From Campanula takesimana (lineage: Eukaryota > Streptophyta > Magnoliopsida > Asterales > Campanulaceae): a DNA stretch of 64,000 nt. Under the pieces are notes generated by a model. That model was not told the origin of the DNA. It saw only the letters and a program-made list of their open reading frames with translations, and did not search any database. Of the stretch, positions 1 to 11,900 are shown one piece after another; position 1 is the stretch's first letter; each line of letters opens with the position of its first letter. Made by a program: the position numbers and the translations under genes. The DNA is taken from positions 62,001 to 126,000 of the forward strand of contig JAOWBW010001442.1 in the NCBI GenBank assembly GCA_026119855.1, given 5' to 3'.

Positions 1-1477
1 TCTTTATGTCTTAAAAGTGCTATGAACAAGCACTAATGTGTTATAATTGTTGTGAATCCAATGATTGTGCACCTTAGAGGCATTAGCATAAGGTCTTAGA
101 CTTGAACATCCTAAGAATAGGAGTTGGATTTTGTAAGAATAAATGTATAACTCTTATACTTGTTTGAATGTCCAAAGATTGGAAGTTATAACTTGAAGTA
201 TAAGACATTAAAAGCTCGTACATGACTTGAACATCCATAGAAATGGATTAAGACTTGAATATAAGATAATAAAATCTTGTACTTGGCTTGACACCAATAC
301 ATGTGTATGGTAGTGAACTTGAAAGTGCTATGAACAAGCACTAACGTGTATGAGACATGTTCTTGTTGTGTATATGCAAACATTGCATACATTTGCTTGA
401 TACAAGGTGACTTCTTGATTACTTGAAGCATGTTCCTTGTTGATCTAGTCCACTACTTTTGGATTAGTTCTTCTCCCGTTGTTCAAGTAAATATCTACTT
501 GTACTTTCTTGTGTGAGTCCAGCTGGTTCTCCTTGCTTGTTCGAAAATGTATAGGTTCACGCTTGTCGCGAGAGCTGGGGTTTAAGTGACAATCGGGTCC
601 CTATGTATTTCCGCCCGACCCCTTACTACCGGCCATAGTAAGGGCATAGCTTCCTTAGTTGGAGCAATAAGCCTGACTTAAGTGAATGCTAAACTCCCGT
701 CCCGAACACCTCGTGAATAATCATGAGTACTGATATTGAGAATGACACTGGTTACCGGGTCTTCTGATATATACTGAATAATCAGTTCCTGTTATTGATC
801 GTGATGTCAAAGTAATACAAGCTTCGACAACAATGGTATTCTTGGGAGGAATAAGGAAGGAAGCAATATCCTTATAACTTGCTTGTTTAGCCTTATGTGC
901 TATTTGATGAGTGGATTATCCTCTCATATACTTGTTACTTGATGATACTTGAGATATGATTATTTGAGTATCTATTTGAATTGCATGATAACATGTCATG
1001 TAGTTGCATCTAGTAGCTTACTGAGATTTATCTCACCCTTTATTTGTTTCCCCCCCAGGAAAGGAAGGATAGTGCGCAGTGAGGCTCGACATAGTTGGGA
1101 GCTTGCTTCGCAGGTCATGATTATTTTGGGGCTTGTGTCCTTTTACACTTGGTGAGGACGATGTATTATGGGTTTTGTAACTCCTTATTTTGGGGTAGAC
1201 AGTTCTTGTTGTCACTAGACATCTTGTATAGTACTCTTAATGCCAGCTTATGTGCTAGGCATGTTTCCGCTGTGTATGTATTAAGTTTGGTTTTAAATTT
1301 TCTGGTCTAGAACTCGTGTTGTGAGCTAGTATAGCTCCTTACTCTAGAGTATATATATCATGTCAGTTTGTTAAACAAATGTCATTAAGTTTCTTGTTAA
1401 GTTTCTTGTTTCTCGTTAGGCACTCCCATCCAGGTTCGAGGTTCTATTAGGGGATCCCGGTACCTGGGGGCGTGTCA
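1..1477 (+). repeat. 5' LTR of P (3' part only)
   Basis: The segment ends with TGTCA just before the PBS and matches 7085-8269 in the other LTR. Near 1020-1060 it carries a hairpin (TGAGA-ttta-TCTCA) followed by a pyrimidine/C-rich tract ending in AG, which is also present in the G-family LTRs. Promoter-side sequence, including the GC cassette seen in the 3' LTR, lies beyond the window edge. Confidence 0.92.
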
Positions 1478-1480
1478 GGT

Positions 1481-1492
1481 TGGTATCAGAGC
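1481..1492 (+). other. Primer-binding site of P
   Basis: TGGTATCAGAGC, complementary to the 3' end of plant initiator tRNA-Met, begins 3 bp after the LTR end. It primes minus-strand DNA synthesis. Confidence 0.92.
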
Positions 1493-1617
1493 TACCCTGG
1501 TTTAGCTACCATGTTTAGCTACCTTGGTTTGCTCTAAGTCTGGATAGGGTCTATGGCCTAGGTATGGGTGAGTCTTGGGGTGTTATTAATAACGCTGAGT
1601 GTTTACCTACAGGTACA

Positions 1618-2620
1618 ATGAGTTCTGAAGGTACAAGTGGTAGTAATCAGCTGAGATCTATAACTCCGCAGGAAGAAATGGTTGATAATGTTGACTGGGA
1701 TTATCCTAATCGCCTTACAAGGTTCTTGAAGCTGAAACCTCGCAGTTTTGACGGGGAATTTGATGCTAAAAAGGCAGAGGAGTGGATTGAAAGCATTGAG
1801 AAGATCTTTACAGCCTTGAGATGTGCAGGTAGTGATAAGGTAACCTTTGCAACCTTTAAACTTGAGAAAGCCGCTGAACATTGGTGGCAAGTGTTGAGTA
1901 AAAGTTGGGAAATGGAAGGTGTACCTCAGACATGGGAGAATTTCTTAAAGCATTCAAGTCACAGTTTATTCCAACAGTGGTCCAAGATAGGAAAGAGATG
2001 GAATTTCTTAATCTGGAGCAGGGAAGTCTGACCGTGGGGCAATACTCAACCAAGTTCACAGAATTGGCAAGGTATTATGATCACTTAGTTCCAAATGAAG
2101 CCAAGAAGGCACAGAGGTTTGTTAAAGGGTTAAGGACTGAGTATAGAAAGCAACTTCTTTCTCTACAGCTCACTAGCTATCAGCAAGCAGTGGAGAAGGC
2201 TTATACCATTGAAAATGATATCGAAGAACACAAGGTGAAGTTGGGAACAACCATGACTGGTCGTGTATCGGAGAAAACTCAGGGATTTGGTTCTAAAGGT
2301 GGTAAATCTGGCCGCCAAGATCGTCGATTTCGACAGCCAACCGAAAGCAAAGGTAGTGTATCAACTGGTTCGAGGACAACAGTCCAAGGTCCCAGGAGAG
2401 TATGTGGCTATTGTTCGAAAGAAGGCCATTCTGAAGACAAGTGTTGGCTAAAGCAAGGAAAGTGTATAGTGTGTGGTGAAGCGGGGCACTTTGCTAGAAA
2501 TTGTTCTAAAAGTAAAGTAAATCAAGTTGGGGGTACAAGTCAACCAGCCTCAGGTTCCAAGAGAGATAGTGGGGGTCGACCAAAAGTTCAGGGTCGAGTG
2601 TTTGCTTTAGATCAGCAGGG
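1618..2620 (+). pseudogene. gag: P gag (capsid/nucleocapsid), frameshifted
   Basis: Structural protein that packages element RNA. I prefer the ATG at 1618 over one at 1564, because G-family gag also starts just after a CAG/GTAC splice-acceptor-like site (here at 1609-1615). The retrotransposon gag domain is recognisable, with AAEHWW at about 1870. The frame breaks near 1949, probably from loss of one A in a short A run, and continues one frame over. Two CCHC zinc knuckles follow at 2403-2444 and 2463-2504. The next domain (protease) is in the same second frame, so gag and pol were one ORF. Confidence 0.88.
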
Positions 2621-4543
2621 TGTAGCTGAGTCTTCTGCGGTCATAGGAGGTATTATATTACTTTCTAGTATGAGAGCGCGAGTCTTAATAGATCCAGGCT
2701 CATCTCATTCTTATGTGGCATCTCATTTTGTGTCGCATTTGCATGTTCTTCCTGATTCTATGCCTTATGTGCTAGAAGTATCTTCCCCTATGGGAGATTG
2801 CATGTTTACTTCTGAGGTTTACAAGAAATGTGAGGTTCTTGTGGGTGATCATTCCCTTCTTGCCGACCTAGTCGTGTTACCTATAAGGGACTTTGACGTG
2901 ATTCTTGGCATAGATTGGCTATATGTGCATCATGCATCTGTTGATTGTTATAGAAAAGTAGTAACTTTTTCTATTCCTGGTTTGCCTGATTTTACCTTTG
3001 AAGGTGATAGGCCTTTATGTGCTATACATGTTATTTCTGCTTTAAAAGCTAGAAAACTTTTATCTCGTGGTTGTGCGGGTATCTCGCATGTGTACTTGAT
3101 CAGAGTTTATCTGTTCCCAAGATGGAGGATATTCCTGTTGTGTCTGAATTTTCAGATGTGTTCTCTTCTGAGTATAGCATGCCACCTGATCGAGAGCTTG
3201 AGTTCTGTATTGAGTTATTACCAGGTACAACACCAATCTCTAAAGCACCTTATAGAATGGCTCCAGCTGAGTTGAGAGAGTTAAAAACACAGCTTGAGGA
3301 ATTGCTTGAAAGGGGCTTTATTAGGCCTAGTGTATCACCGTGGGGTGCACCAGTGTTATTTGTCAGGAAGAAAGATGGGACTCTGCGATTGTGTATTGAT
3401 TACAGAGATCTTAATCAGGTAACTATCAAGAACAAATATCCGTTACCTCATATTGATGACTTGTTTGATCAGCTTCAGGGTTCAGTAGTGTATTCGAAGC
3501 TTGACTTGAGAAGTGGTTATCATCAGTTGAAAATCAGATCTGAGGATATACCAAAGACAGCTTTCCGTACCAGGTATGGGCATTATGAGTTTATTGTTAT
3601 GCCATTTGGTTTGATAAATGCTCCAGCTGTATTTATGGATTTGATGAACCGTATCTTCAAGCCATATCTTGATTGTTTTGTGGTGGTATTCATTGATGAC
3701 ATTCTTGTGTATTCTAAGTCACGGGCTGAGCATGAACAACATCTCAGAATAGTATTACAAGTTCTTCGTGAGAAACAACTATTTGCAAAATTCAGCAAAT
3801 GTGCTTTCTGGTTAGAAGAGGTTTCATTCTTGGGGCATGTTGTGTCTGCTACTGGTATTGCAGTAGATCCTTCCAAAGTTGAAGCAGTTGTTAACTGGAA
3901 AAGGCCAACTACAGTGACTGAGATCCGTAGTTTCTTGGGCTTGGCTAGTTATTATCGGAGGTTCATTGAGGGATTCTCCAAGATTGCTACTCCATTGACT
4001 AATATGACTCGAAAAGCTATTTCTTTTGAGTGGAATGACAAATGTGAAGCAAGTTTTCAGGAGTTAAAAAGGCGTTTGACTACAGCTCCAGTCTTGGCTT
4101 TGCCTAATGGTTCTGAGCATTTCATGGTTTATACTGATGCTTCTAAAGAAGGATTGGGTTGTGTTCTGATGCAAGTTGGCAAGGTAATAGCTTATGCTTC
4201 TCGAAAATTATCTCCTTATGAAAAGAATTATCCTACTCATGATTTAGAGTTGGCTGCGATTATTTTTGCTTTGCATAAATGGAGGCATTACTTGTATGGA
4301 ACCAAATTTGAGGTTTTCACTGATCATAAAAGTCTGAAGTACTTGTTTTCTCAAAAAGAACTTAACATGAGGCAACGTAGATGGATGGAGAAATTGAAGG
4401 ATCATGATTGTACTATCCTTTATCATCCAGGAAAAGCAAATGTTGTGGCAGATGCACTGAGCCGAAAGACTTATATTTCTTGCTTGATGATTCGTGAATG
4501 GAAGATGTTTGAAGAATTGTGTGATTGGAATCCTTGTGAATAA
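2621..4543 (+). pseudogene. pol: P protease, reverse transcriptase, RNase H (broken)
   Basis: The protease has an active-site-like IDPGSSHS (Asp codon at 2691). A one-base frameshift lies near 3079, between protease and RT. The RT is well preserved: the FIDD catalytic box is at 3689-3700, preceded by the LDLRSGYHQ block. RNase H follows with YTDASKEGLG (about 4130) and the HKSL block. An in-frame TAA at 4541-4543 separates this part from integrase, and the same frame resumes directly after it, so this is a point nonsense mutation and not a domain border. Copy is dead. Confidence 0.92.
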
Positions 4544-6024
4544 AATCATGGAATTATCATTGCTAATATAAAAGCTACTTCAGATTTACTCCAACAGATC
4601 GAAGAAGCTCAGGTAATTGATTCTGAATTGCAGAAAATCATTAGTGGAATGAATGAAGGAAAGCAACCAGATTTTTCTTTCAACAGTGATGGAATTCTTA
4701 CCTTCCGAAGTCGAGTTTGTATTCCAGTTGATCCTGAGATAAAGAAGAAAGTTCTTGAAGAGGCTCACAAAGCCAAGTATACTATTCATCCTGGAAGTAC
4801 TAAAATGTACCAAGACTTGAAGAAACATTTTTGGTGGAATAATATGAAAAGAGAAATTGCTGAGTATGTTTCCAAATGTTTGACTTGTCAACAAGTAAAA
4901 GTGGAACATCAACGTCCAGCAGGTTTGTTGCAACCATTGGAAATTCCAGAGTGGAAATGGGAGCATATTACTATGGATTTTGTGACTGGTTTGCCACGTA
5001 CCAGACGAGGCCATGATGCTGTTTGGGTTATAGTGGACAGGTTGACTAAATCAGCTCACTTCTTGTCTGTTTCCATGGGATATTCATTGTCTCAATTGGC
5101 ATCTTTGTATGTTCAGGAGATTATCCGACTGCATGGGGTTCCTGTGAGTATTGTATCTGACAGAGATCCTCGTTTTACTTCTCGATTCTGGCAGGCTCTG
5201 CAGGGTGCTATGGGTACTAAATTGAATTTCAGTACTGCTTTTCATCCTCAATCTGATGGGCAATTGAGAGACTTATACAGATTCTTGAGGATATGTTACG
5301 TGCTTGTGTTATTGATTTCAAAGGCAGTTGGGATACTCATCTTCCTTTGGCTGAGTTTGCTTATAATAACAGTTTTCAGTCTAGCATTGAAATGGCTCCA
5401 TATGAGGCTCTTTATGGCAGAAAATGTCGATCTCCTATATGCTGGGATGAAGTGGGAGAAGCTAGACTCTTGGGTCCTGAAATGGTTCAACAATCAGTTG
5501 AGAGTGTGAAACTTATTCGAGATAGATTGCGTACAGCTCAGAGTAGACAAAAGAGTTATGCAGATCATCGTAGAAGGGATCTTGAATTCCAGGTAGGTGA
5601 CTTTGTATTCTTGAAGGTCTCTCCTCGTAGAGGTATAAAGAGATTTGGGAAGAAAGGAAAGTTATCTCCTCGTTATATCGGTCCATTTGAGATTCTTGAA
5701 AGAGTTGGTAAGTTGGCTTATAGAGTGGCTTTACCTCCTTCTTTATCTGGTATTCATAACGTGTTCCATGTATCTATGCTTCGCAAGTATATAGCAGATG
5801 AATCACATGTTCTTGAGTATGAGGCTATTCCATTTCAACCTGATTTGTCTTATGAGGAACAACCTGTAGAAATTCTTGACTGGAAAGAGCAAGTATTGCG
5901 TACCAAAAGGATTCCTATTGTGAAGGTCCTTTGGAGAAATCATGAAATTGAAGAGGCTACTTGGGAAACCGAGACAGAGATGCGAGATAAATACCCGAGC
6001 CTATTTGAAAATCTTGGTAAGTAA
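4544..6024 (+). pseudogene. pol: P integrase plus chromodomain-like tail (broken)
   Basis: The integrase zinc-binding region (IHPGSTKMYQDL ... CLTCQQVK) is at about 4785-4905. The catalytic core contains MDFVTGLPRT and VSDRDPRF at about 4973-5175. A frameshift near 5265-5272 moves the frame; the rest, including the KCRSPICWDE block, runs open from 5293 to the TAA at 6022-6024. The last ~55 residues (LWRNHEIEEATWE block) resemble the chromodomain of plant chromovirus integrases, which is thought to guide insertion to heterochromatin. That role is family knowledge and was not tested here. Confidence 0.9.
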
Positions 6025-6048
6025 AATTCGTGGGCGAATTTTCTGTAA

Positions 6049-6059
6049 GGTGGAGAGGA
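6049..6059 (+). other. Polypurine tract of P
   Basis: GGTGGAGAGGA directly precedes the 3' LTR start (TGTAACGCTC). It is the plus-strand primer site in reverse transcription. Confidence 0.85.
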
Positions 6060-8269
6060 TGTAACGCTCATCCTATTTCTTGTTAAATATTTGACATATT
6101 TGTTAAATACTTGAACTTGCATATTATGTGCTAGTTTTACCTTGGTTAAATTTTAACTGCTTTAAATAGTTAAGGTGGTTAAATGTCTAGTTTGACTTTT
6201 GGGTCATTTGTGAGAAATTTGACTTTAGGGGCCTTTTTGTCAAAAGTGAAACTTGAGGGGCCTAAGTGCAATTCTTTGAAAGTTTCAAAGTATATCTTGT
6301 TGATTGCTTTACTGAGAAAGCAATTCTCATTCTTCTCGTTCTCCCTCTGTTCTAAAAAGCTAGGGTTAGATTTCATCCTATTCTCGACTCCTCGAGTTTA
6401 ATTATCCCTCCGTTCTCAATTCTGATCCCGGATTAATATTCGTGGCGTTGAATAGAGCGTTCCAGGCCGAACAGAAATAAGTTTGGGTCAACTTGAATTT
6501 TGACTAGGTAAGTTATTAGCTCCCCTTACTTGTAATAACATGCATAAATGTTATTCTCAATACTTGTGATTGTTAATTTTGTGTTTGGGGTGATTTTGTG
6601 GTACTTGTAAATTTGGGACAAAAGGAGTAAATTTCCCTGTGTAAACTAATGAAAGGAAATGAAAGAATTGGTTTTAAGCTTGTTTATTATTTTGGGGTAT
6701 GTTGAAATTGTTAGTAAATGTTACTCCTACGTTTTGGGACGGAAATAGTTCAACCTGGGAAAGAAATGGGAATTTCGCATTTTAGTACACTGTGCGACCG
6801 CACAAAAATGATTGTGTGACCGCACATCTTTCTGAAGGGTTTTTCAAAGAGAGTGACCTGCTTGTGTGCGGCCGCACAGTCCATTTTGGGCGACCGCACA
6901 GTCGTCTGAAAAACAAAGATTTTGTTTCAAGTTTGTATAAGTTGAAAGTAACCTAGTTAGGTATATAACCTTAGTATAATATGTCCTAGAAAGTGTTGTG
7001 ATACTTTAGGGGCATCAGACTTGGTCGTAAACATGTATACTCATTGAATTAAAATGAGAACATAAGTATAAGAGTAGTATCTCTTCTTTATGTCTTAAAA
7101 GTGCTATGAACAAGCACTAATGTGTTATACTTGTGTGAATCCAATGATTGCTGCACCTTAGAGGCATTAGCATAAGGTCTTAGACTTGAACATCCTAAGA
7201 ATAGGAGTTGGATTTTGTAAGAGTAAATGTATAACTCTTATACTGTGTTGAATTGTCCAAAGATTGGAAGTTATAACTTGAAGTATAAGACATTAAAAGC
7301 TCGTACATGACTTGAACATCCATAAAATGGATTAAGACTTGAATATAGATAATAAAATCTTGTACTTGGCTTGACACCAATACATGTGTATGGTAGTGAA
7401 CTTGAAAGTGCTATGAACAAGCACTAACGTGTATGAGACATGTTCTTGTTGTGTATATGCAAACATTGCATACATTTGCTTGATACAAGGTGACTTCTTG
7501 ATTACTTGAAGCATGTTCCTTGTTGATCTAGTCCACTACTTTGGATTAGGTCTTCTCCCGTTGTTCAAGTAAATATCTACTTGTACTTTCTTGTGTGAGT
7601 CCAGCTGGTTCTCCGCTTGTTCGAAAATGTATAGGTTCACGCTTGTCGCGAGAGCTGGGGTTTAAGTGACAATCGGGTCCCTATGTATTTCCGCCCGACC
7701 CCTACTACCGGCCATAGTAAGGGCATAGCTCCTTAGTTGGAGCAATAAGCCCTGACTTAAGTGAATGCTAAAACCCCGTCCCGAACACCTCGTGAATAAT
7801 CATGAGTACTGATATTGAGAATGACACTGGTTACCGGGTCTTCTGTATATACTGAATAATCAGTTCCTGTTATTGATCGTGATGTCAAAGTAATACAAGC
7901 TTCGACAACAATGTATTCTTTGGAGAATAAGGAAGGAAGCAATATCCTTATAACTTGCTTGTTTAGCCTTATGTGCTATTGATGAGTGGATTATATCTCT
8001 CATATACTTGTTACTTGATGATACTTGAGATATGATTATTTGAGTATCTATTTGAATTGATGATAACATGTCAATGTAGTTTGCATCTAATAGCTTACTG
8101 AGATTTATCTCACCCTTTATTTGTTTCCCCCCAGGAAAGGAAGGATAGTGCGCAGTGAGGCTCGACATAGTTGGGAGCTTGCTTCGCAGGGTCGTGATTA
8201 TTTGGGGCTTGTGTCCTTTTACACTTGGTGAGGACGATGTATTATGGGTTTGTAACTCCTTATTTTGGG
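6060..8269 (+). repeat. 3' LTR of P, truncated by the assembly gap
   Basis: Starts TGTAACGCTC after the PPT. Its last base before the gap matches about 1194 of the 5' LTR, so 283 bp of LTR are missing. From about 7100 onward it differs from the 5' LTR by many one-base indels. It contains the four-palindrome GC cassette at 6791-6900. A donor-like GGTAAG near 6508 and the C-tract/AG near 8130 could bound an intron lying inside the LTR. Confidence 0.93.
6791..6900 (+). promoter_or_regulatory. Four-palindrome GC cassette in P LTR (GCGRCCGC version)
   Basis: Units of 14 bp start at 6791, 6813, 6865 and 6887 (spacing 22-52-22). Units 1 and 3 are perfect: TGTGCG-AC-CGCACA and TGTGCG-GC-CGCACA. Unit 2 has one GCG-to-GTG change, as CpG deamination would give. 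Function unknown. Confidence 0.85.
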
Positions 8270-8369
8270 NNNNNNNNNNNNNNNNNNNNNNNNNNNNNNN
8301 NNNNNNNNNNNNNNNNNNNNNNNNNNNNNNNNNNNNNNNNNNNNNNNNNNNNNNNNNNNNNNNNNNNNN
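8270..8369. other. Assembly gap (100 N)
   Basis: Exactly 100 N, a common placeholder length. The flanks belong to different elements: the middle of the P 3' LTR on the left and the middle of copia gag on the right. Confidence 1.
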
Positions 8370-9330
8370 GTTATGTAGAGCACCTTGAGAAACTTGGCTA
8401 TCAATCCCATTGGAGCTAGCCACGGATCCCATTCTTAATTCATTACCTAAAATTTATAATCAGTTTGTTGATGAATTATAAATGCATGGAATGGATAAGA
8501 AGCTCTCCGAGTTGCATGGGATGCTTAAACTGCGGAGATGAAGATTGCGGAGAAGGTTCTGCCGTGCTCTAGTTCATGATGGGAAGAAGGCGGTGCCAAA
8601 GGAAAAGGTAAGAAAGTTGTCAAACCCAGATAGCAGGCAAGTGTTGCCATAAGGCTTCTGGGCAAAACCCGATTCACAAAAGGTGATGCAATTTGTTTCC
8701 ATTGTCAAGAGATTGGTCTTGGAAACGTAATTGCCAGCTTTTCTTGGAAGAGCAAAAGAAAGAAGAAGGGCAGCAAGGCTGCGTCGACTTCAGGTATCTA
8801 TATGGATAGATATTCTCCTTTCTACCACTGTTCTTATGCTAATTGGATACCGGATGTGGTTCTCACATTTGTTAAATGTGGTGCAGGGTCTAAAGAATAG
8901 GAGACTGCTTAAAGATGGTGAAGTAGACCTACGCTGGGAATGGAGCAAGAGTTCTGCATTAGCCGTAGGGACTTATGAAGTCACTTTACCTTCCGGATTT
9001 AATTCTTGTTTGAACAATTATTATTATGTTCCGGATTTAAGTAGAAATATTATTTCAATTTCTTGTTTGGATAATGAAGGTTTTAAGTTTCTTATTGAGA
9101 ATAAGAAATTTTCTATTTATTTAAATGATGTGCTTTATAGTATTGCTAATTCATTTAATGGCCTTTATATCTTGGATGTCAAGAATGAAAATAATGACAA
9201 TGTCTATCATGTAAATAAGAAATCTAAACCTAATGATGTAAGTCATACTTATTTGTGGCATTGCCGTCTTTGTCATATTAATGAGAAGCGTATCTCAAAA
9301 CTCCATGGGACGGATTTTGGGTTCATGTGA
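8370..9330 (+). pseudogene. gag: K1 gag and protease remnant, many frameshifts
   Basis: Compared with element H, this stretch has many one-base insertions and deletions, often in short homopolymers (for example around 8395, 8440, 8540, 8600), so no long frame survives before 8731. A CCHC knuckle is recognisable near 8690-8745 but has lost a base at its His. The protease active-site codons for DTGCGSH near 8845-8870 are present but out of the long frame. H instead reads DTRCGSH. From 8881 an open stretch covers the protease-integrase linker and the start of the integrase zinc finger (about 9255-9310). Confidence 0.85.
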
Positions 9331-10335
9331 CTTAGAGTCATATGATACTTGTGAGTCGTGTCTTCTGGAAAAATGACTAAGACACCTTTTACCAAGTTAG
9401 GTGAAAGGGCAAGCGACTTATTGGGTTGATACATTCCGATGTATGCGGACCATTAAGTAGCAATGCTAGGGGAGGATTTCAATACTTCATAACCTTCACT
9501 GATGATTATAGTAGATTTGGGTATGTTTACCTAATGAAACATAAGAGTGAAGCATTTGAGATATTTAGAATATTTCAAAATGAAGTAGAAAAACAACTTG
9601 GCAAAAGTATTAAGGCACTTCGATCAGATCGTGGTGGAGAATACTTGAGTCAAGAATTTGATGATCATCTAAAGAATTGTGGAATAGTTTCACAATTGAC
9701 TCCACCTGGAACGCCACAATGGAATGGTGTGTCCGAGAGAGAAATCGGACTTTGTTAGACATGGTTCGATCAATGATGAGTCAAGTTGATCTTCCAATAT
9801 CTTTTGGGGTTACGCTCTAGAAACCGCTGCTTTCACACTAAATCATGTTCCAACTAAATCGGTTCAAAAGACTCCATATGAGATGTGGAGCGGAAAGAAA
9901 ACTTGTTTATCTTTCATGAAGATTTGGGGTTGTGAAGCTTTTGTCAAAGACTTTTTCAGACAAACTTGCACACAAATCTGACAAATGTATTTTCATGGGA
10001 TATCCAAAGGAACTAGAGGATATTACTTTTACAACCGTGAGGACAACAAAGTGTTTGTTGCCCGAACTGGTGTCTTTCTAGAGAAAGAGTTTCTCTCCAA
10101 AGAAATAAGTGGGAGTAAAATAAATCTTGAAGAAATTCAAGACCCAGAAAATAACATTGAAACCAATATTGGAAAAGAACAAGAACACAAGGAGTTGTGG
10201 AACCTGTTCAAATACACAAGTAAATCGCAGATCTAGTAGGTTACGATCCGAGCCCGAGAGATATGGATTTCTCGTAACGGATAGTAATGAGGTGGAATCA
10301 TTAAGAATGATGAACCGTCAACCTACCAAGAGGCG
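9331..10335 (+). pseudogene. pol: K1 integrase, frameshifted
   Basis: The HHCC zinc finger ends with CESC near 9350. The catalytic core is open from 9426 to 9758, with IHSDVCGPL, FTDDYSRF and SDRGGEY, and breaks near 9740 in the SER(R)N block. It continues in other frames through the YEMWSGKK block (about 9880) and the GYYFYNRED block (about 10020). At least three frame changes are needed before RT. Confidence 0.87.
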
Positions 10336-11886
10336 ATGTCTTCTCCTGATTCGGACAAGTGGCTTGGAGCCATGGAATCCGAATTGCAATCCATGCAAGA
10401 CAATCAAGTTTGGAATTTGATTGATGCGCCCGAAGATGTAAAAACCATAGGATGCAAATGGGTCTTCAAGAAGAAGACTGACATGGATGGGAAGGTGCAT
10501 ACTTACAAAGCTAGGCTTGTAGCGAATGGTTATAGGCAAGTTCATGGTATTGACTATGATGAAACCTTTTCACCCGTAGCAATGATCAAGTCTATAAGAA
10601 TTTTGCTTGCTATTGCCGCATATCATGACTATGAAATATGGCAAATGGACGTCAAAACCGCTTTCCTAAATGGAAAAATCCAAGAGGATGTGTATATGAC
10701 ACAACCAGAAGGTTTTGAACAAGATTCTAAAGTATGCAAATTGCAGAGATCCATCTATGGATTGAAGCAAGCTTCTAGGAGTTGGAATCTCCATTTTGAT
10801 GAATCGGTCAAAGAGTTTGGTTTCATCAAGAACGAAGATGAGCCTTGTGTATACAAGAAGATTAGTGGGAGCATTGTGCTATTCCTTATTTTATACGTGG
10901 ATGACATATTACTCATTGGAAACGATGTTCCTACACTTCAGTCCGTAAAGACTTGGTTAGGAAAATGCTTCGCAATGAAAGATATGGGTGAAGCCGCATA
11001 TATACTTGGCATTAAGATCTATAGAGATAGATCTAGGAGGCTACTTGGTTTAAGCCAAAGTACATACATTGACAAGGTCATTAGAAGATTCCGTATGGAA
11101 AACTCTAAGAGAGGCACCTTACCAGTGTTACATGGAGTTTCTTTAAGCAAGACTCAATGTCCTAAGACAAACGATGAGCGTGAGAAAATGAATGATGTTC
11201 CATATGCTTCGGCAATTGGGTCCATCATGTATGCCATGATTTGTACTAGGCCTGATGTATCTTATGCTTTAAGCATGACAAGAAGATACCAATCCGACCC
11301 TGGCGAAAATCACTGGATAGCTGTAAAAGCGATTCTTAAGTACTTGAGAAGAACTAAAGACTCGTTTTTGGTCTATGGAGGAATGGAAGATGATCTCGTT
11401 GTAAATGCTTACACGGATGCAAGCTTCCAAACCGACAAAGATGATAGCCGATCGCAATCGGGTTTTGTGTTTATGTTAAATGGTGGAGCTGTAAGCTGGA
11501 AGAGTTCCAAGCAAAGTACAACCGCTGATTCTACAACAGAAGCTGAGTATATTGCTGCATCAGATGCCGCAAAGGAAGCTGTTTGGATTAAGAAGTTCAT
11601 CACTGAACTTGAAGTGGTTCCTAGTATTGCTAATCCAATAGACCTTTATTGCGATAATAATGGTGCTATTGCTCAAGCAAAGGAACCAAGAGCACATCAG
11701 AAATCCAAACACATACTTAGGCGTTTTCATATCATTCGAGAGATCGTTGATAGGGGAGACGTAAATATATGCAGAGTACCTACTGATGACAATGTTGCGG
11801 ACCCGCTAACAAAGGGACTTCCACAAGCTAAACATGATGGTCATGTTAGGTCCATGGGTATTAGATACATGGGAGATTGGGCCTAG
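10336..11886 (+). pseudogene. pol: K1 reverse transcriptase and RNase H, open to the natural stop
   Basis: 516 codons without a break. RT includes WVFKKKTDMDGKV, the KARLVANGY block and the catalytic YVDD at 10894-10905. The copia RNase H follows: AYTDASFQTD (about 11408), TTEAEYIAAS (about 11537) and LYCDNNGAIA (about 11643). It ends at TAG 11884-11886, just before the PPT. The domain is intact, but upstream frame breaks leave it without a functional polyprotein. Confidence 0.92.
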
Positions 11887-11888
11887 GG

Positions 11889-11900
11889 CAAGTGGGAGAT
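11889..11900 (+). other. Polypurine tract of K1
   Basis: CAAGTGGGAGAT directly before the LTR start TGTTGGTAG. The reverse complement is present at the same place in H (28591-28602). Confidence 0.88.

Larger units (their letters stand above)
1..8269 (+). mobile_element. Element P: degraded Tekay-type Ty3/gypsy chromovirus
   Basis: LTR - PBS - gag - PR - RT - RNase H - INT - chromodomain - PPT - LTR order is seen in one orientation. Sequence from position 1 matches sequence from 7085, so the two LTRs are copies of one another; the full LTR would be about 2.5 kb. The 5' LTR starts outside the window and the 3' LTR stops at an N gap, so no target-site duplication can be read. gag-pol has three frame breaks and one in-frame stop, so the copy cannot make its polyprotein. 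The Tekay assignment rests on the long LTR, the initiator-Met-type PBS, the RT and integrase motifs and the chromodomain-like C-terminus (family knowledge). Confidence 0.93.

Noticed and set aside
1481..1492. tRNA gene fragments at the primer-binding sites
   Set aside because: Only 12-18 bases complementary to a tRNA 3' end, next to LTR ends; these are PBSs.
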